Of a stretch of DNA of 64,000 nt, positions 60,728-64,000 are shown piece by piece. The DNA is taken from positions 39,530,494 through 39,594,493 of the forward strand of contig NC_053045.1 of assembly GCF_003473485.1 (NCBI RefSeq), read 5' to 3'. The DNA is from Medicago truncatula. Its lineage: Eukaryota; Streptophyta; Magnoliopsida; Fabales; Fabaceae. The position numbers and the translations under genes are program-made. The notes under the pieces were generated by a model. That model made no database searches. It was not told where the DNA came from and saw only the letters and a program-made list of their open reading frames with translations. Each line of letters begins with the position of its first letter. Positions within the stretch are counted from its first letter, which is position 1.

Positions 60728-60842
60728 AAAAATGGCGAAATTGTTAGACTAGACGTCATGATCGGAGTTCGAACTCCGACACATTCATCTGTATGTGTGA
60801 GTTTATAATAAATTTGTCATTTCGTCTATCTACCAAAAAAAC
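60728..60842 (+). mobile_element. SINE with exact 15-bp target duplication
   Basis: A-box-like region, B-box GGAGTTCGAACTCCGAC, then TGTATGTGTGAGTTTATAAT, CATTTCGTCTATCTACC and an A tail. AATATTCAATACATG flanks it at 60713-60727 and 60843-60857 without mismatch. It belongs to the same family as 10499-10622. Confidence 0.88.
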
Positions 60843-61034
60843 AATATTCAATACATGTTGATGCATCAATAAAAATATTAGAGTTACCTAAAAATGTGTC
60901 CACCCTTACTAAAGTAAGAACAACCTTGTTTAATTGTCTTAAGCTAAATTCAACATAACGTCAAAAAAAAAAAAAACTAAACTAAACGTTAGAGTTTTTA
61001 AGAATATATGTACGTAAGCCAATGCGCCAACATG

Positions 61035-61799
61035 GGTGCCATTTAATTTGCGAAAGGCTTATTTTTTTCTACCATGGGAAAGTTAGTTTTTAACCATTTG
61101 ATTAAATAGGGAACACAATTTTATCATGGTCTTTCAACACGCTATTTTTTTCTTCATCATCTTCCACCACCATCCTTCACCCGTTTTTCCTCTTCTCATT
61201 TCTTCAACTAAGATCCAAGCAGTATCGAAATAGTTAAACTCAAAATGAAGAGGAAAATGGAAAATAATTACTTATTCGTGAGATTGAAGATGAAAATGGA
61301 ATAAATTAGAGAAGTATGGTTGCTGGCTGAAATTTGCCTCTATTTTTTACCAAGATAACCTATTATTGTTTGAAGTGGAAGCACTTCTTCTTCATAAAAA
61401 ATTGTCTCTAATTTTTTTTTCATCTCTTTTAAATTTGAAATTCGTTTCCGGTTGAATCATTGGAAGCTCATTTTGTAAGAAAGCAGGAATTTTATAGATT
61501 GTTTTTGACGGCAAAAAAAAAAACTAATACAACAATTAATGGAGTTTTTAGATCTGGAATACTAATCATGGCAATACTCATACTCATTCATGAAGAGAGA
61601 GAAAGGAGAGGAGAGGAGGAGGACGTAGAGAGAGAAAGTGAGAAATTTGGTTGATGTTTGTGTGGTTGAAGAGGGAGGGAGGGAGAAAAATTGAGTGTTG
61701 AGGGAGTATGATAAGAGTATATTCTTCATTAGATCTAATGGTTAAAACTTACTTTTCCATGATGGAAAAAAACTAGTCTTTCTCAAATTAAATGGCACT
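61035..61799. mobile_element. Mutator-like element inside a LINE remnant, 9-bp target duplication
   Basis: The ends GGTGCCATTTAATTTG and (reverse complement of right end) AGTGCCATTTAATTTG start arms of about 70 bp (to TTAACCATT). The exact duplication GCCAACATG is at 61026-61034 and 61800-61808. The interior (61.15-61.7 kb) has a 64-codon frame without recognisable motifs and is purine-rich on the right. It splits the LINE fragment. Confidence 0.9.
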
Positions 61800-62058
61800 G
61801 CCAACATGTTCTAGCACCGACAGTGAACTTTGCATTAAAAACATTTCGCCACACATAACCTGGATTATGGCTAAATGATGATGCTAGAAAATCATATTGA
61901 GGGTAATATCTTGCATTGAACAAACGGGAGACAAGACCATATGGTTTTAGTTGGAGGTTCCGCCCTTGTTTACCAAGCAAAAACAAGTTGAAAGCAATGA
62001 CGTCCTTAAACCTCATACCTCCATGGATTTTATGCACAAGAAGCTTTACCCATGACAT
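61800..62058 (-). pseudogene. LINE polyprotein fragment
   Basis: The minus-strand frame reads GGMRFKDVIAFNLFLLGKQG, then LVSRLFNARYYP and GYVWRNVFNAKF, a typical segment downstream of the reverse transcriptase of plant LINEs. It runs up to the MULE at 61799, beyond which a few more residues of the same protein can be read at 61034-60990. It is a partial and old copy. Confidence 0.8.
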
Positions 62059-62671
62059 TCAATAAACGCGTATATTTCCACGTCACTGCAAATAATTAAA
62101 ATTAATAAAATGAGTTTAAACGCATGACTTCACAAACAAATTTAACGTTACATAAACACGCAGTTTCACAATATCAACATCATTTAACATTAATTAAGTG
62201 AGTTTAACATTAATTAAATATCTCGCCATCACTCGCCTTTCTGGCCACGAGCACATGGTAATTTCAAAGCAGACCAGTCTCGTGTGGACCACCGAGATAG
62301 TTGTAACAGCCCGATTTTTGTTAGAATTATTTTTAATTATTTTATTGTGTGTTTATTTGTGCTTGTGTGTGATTATTTATCATTGGGTGCATTTTCATAG
62401 GTTTTCTTAAACCAGAGTATTAAAACAATACTTACATTAAACACTTAAATTCCACTTATCAGTTATCACCAATTATAAATCATTCTTCACCATCGTCTAG
62501 CTAAGATCCACCACCTCACTTCTCACCTTCACCATATGCTCAATCTATCATAAATTTTAGAGATCAGTTCTGCCATGAGAATGTTTTATAATTACTATGA
62601 AAGTCGATTTATTTAAAAGAATGTCACTTATACTTAAAAGATTTTTGTAAGCAATTTAATTTAAGTATTTG
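62059..62671. other. Intergenic, no gene seen
   Basis: A 70-codon frame at 62198-62410 has no motifs. Nothing else was recognised. Confidence 0.5.
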
Positions 62672-62790
62672 TTTTGACTTTTGCATCGATTTCTGACCCA
62701 TCAAAGATGGGCGATTAATCCAACTCATGCGTAGAGACATGCGCACTGACCGAATGTTCGATTCCTTAAAAATGCACACCTCAACCAAAA
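62672..62790 (-). mobile_element. Diverged SINE, same family as 15532-15706
   Basis: The minus strand contains GTGCGCATGTCTCTACGCAT and GAAATCGATGCAAAAG, the core and end of the 15532 SINE. The B-box is decayed (GAATCGAACATTC). No target duplication was found. Confidence 0.7.
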
Positions 62791-64000
62791 AAAAAGTATT
62801 TATAAGTGCTCTTTTATGAGTTTGTCTTGACATACTTCCTCATTTACATTTTTTTCATGTAAAAAAGACATAGAGATCATACATGTTATAAGAGCTAAGA
62901 AAAGGTAATCTATCCATATCCTACTTTCCTACTTGCTATATATTAGTTAGATCCAATTTGTTAAATATAGTTAACAATAACAAAACTATAATTAAACTAA
63001 GCATATATAATTGATTTCATGGTCCAACCAAACAAAGTTATCTATTTTTGAAGTTATCTAAATAATTGTGGCCGACACAAAACAGTCCAAAATATATATT
63101 TAAACACAGCTAAGGGCTAAGGCTGCTTAGTTAACACAACCCCTGTGTCTTAACTTCTTAAGAAGATGGTTTGAATTTTGAACCCGAGTTCGTTTGGACA
63201 TATTAAGTTGGTGGATTTGATTAGTTTCATTAGAAGTTGTCAAACAAAACTTAATGCCCAATTCTTATCGTAAAATTTTATCATCTATAAAACAATTTTC
63301 ACACGTGTTACTGTCCATTATATCCAATTCCACGTCCTTGATGAGTTGTTTTTATCTGCGACCTGATCTACTTGATGTTGGCATATTCAAAATAAGTCTT
63401 AACATTTAAAGTATTTTTCTCGTTCTGGCACCTCAAAAACATACCATTTTGGTCCCTTTTTTAACCATAATACCATGCTTTGACATTAATCCTTACAAAA
63501 CATCTCATATGAGAAATGGGAAGATTTTAATTTTAATGTGTATACATATCATAACCCATAGAGTTTAACTTAGATGCTACTAATATTATACAATCATTAT
63601 TGGCTAATTCAAATGTTGTGGTTGAGAGAGAAACTTATTCACCCACCCCAAAAACATAAAAGAATCAATCACTCTATAAATGGAAAACTATAAAAGTGGA
63701 AAGACAACCCTCTAGGTGTACAAAAGAACACAAACGATTTCTTGTCCGCAACTATAACTTACAATTGACGTAGATTGCACCATTCCCCAAGATTCAAAGC
63801 TTCCTTATCATCTTAAATCACATATGTACCATCATCCTATTAGTCTCTCCAAATCCCTATAGAAATTGTCTTACAATTGTCTTAATAAATAAACTTTAAA
63901 CTTTGTCTTTAAGGTCAAATTATTTCTAGTGACTTGGCACCTCAAGCACTAAACTTGAACATGCATAGCATATGCCAGTTTCTAAGGAAATACTCATCCT
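62791..64000. other. No gene seen to the end of the window
   Basis: AT-rich sequence without supported coding regions. A TATA-like CTCTATAAATGG at about 63673 could belong to a gene starting beyond or near the edge, but no coding exon follows within the window. Confidence 0.5.

Noticed and set aside
1..64000. A new defence or mobile molecular system
   Set aside because: Every long conserved frame falls into a known plant family or a known transposon group; remaining unknowns are short or decayed.

Overview
This is an AT-rich, intron-rich plant nuclear sequence with GT-AG splice sites and many short non-autonomous transposons. tRNA-derived SINEs with a conserved GGTTCGAACCCC B-box, long-TIR Mutator elements and Helitron ends suggest a papilionoid legume, with Medicago or a close relative the best guess. 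The species is an inference and was not tested.

Layout. 1-1191: 3' part of a C2H2 zinc-finger gene (+) whose C-terminal half looks like a PARP-like fold. 6268-12160: complete six-exon dihydroflavonol/anthocyanidin-reductase-like SDR gene (-), convergent with the zinc finger; its first intron is 4.07 kb and full of MITE and SINE insertions. 12.2-28.9 kb: transposon-rich tract with no intact gene. It holds SINEs, a MULE nested in a larger element, a 268-bp fold-back, about 50-bp minisatellite arrays around a broken SET/NAP-type histone-chaperone pseudogene, and a 1.3-kb MULE. 29234-32036: complete seven-exon TPS-a type (sesquiterpene) synthase (+). 33-36.66 kb: Helitron-derived tract ending in a textbook Helitron 3' terminus. 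36854-40415: two-exon organic cation/carnitine transporter (+) with a LINE fragment in its intron. 41648-41980: small conserved-looking plant protein (-). 42861-43560: 700-bp hAT-type MITE. 48024-49922 and 52570-55200: two tandem paralogous genes (-) for organelle-targeted RRM proteins, with a long inverted-repeat element between them. 55391-59303: two minus-strand Helitron ends, one element carrying a B3-domain pseudogene and splitting a tandem array of about 140-bp units. 59314-61799: two more MULEs with exact target duplications, one of them inside a LINE remnant. 61.8-64 kb: no gene.

How the genes fit together. The window is not an operon-like system and I found no clearly new molecular machine. 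The zinc-finger/reductase pair may be an old syntenic block. A reductase, a terpene synthase and a transporter lie within about 35 kb, which at most hints at a loose specialised-metabolism neighbourhood. The strongest new information is structural: exact transposon boundaries with target duplications, captured host-gene fragments, nested insertions that give relative ages, transposon ends within about 200 bp upstream of three start codons, and a start-codon change between two RRM paralogs.
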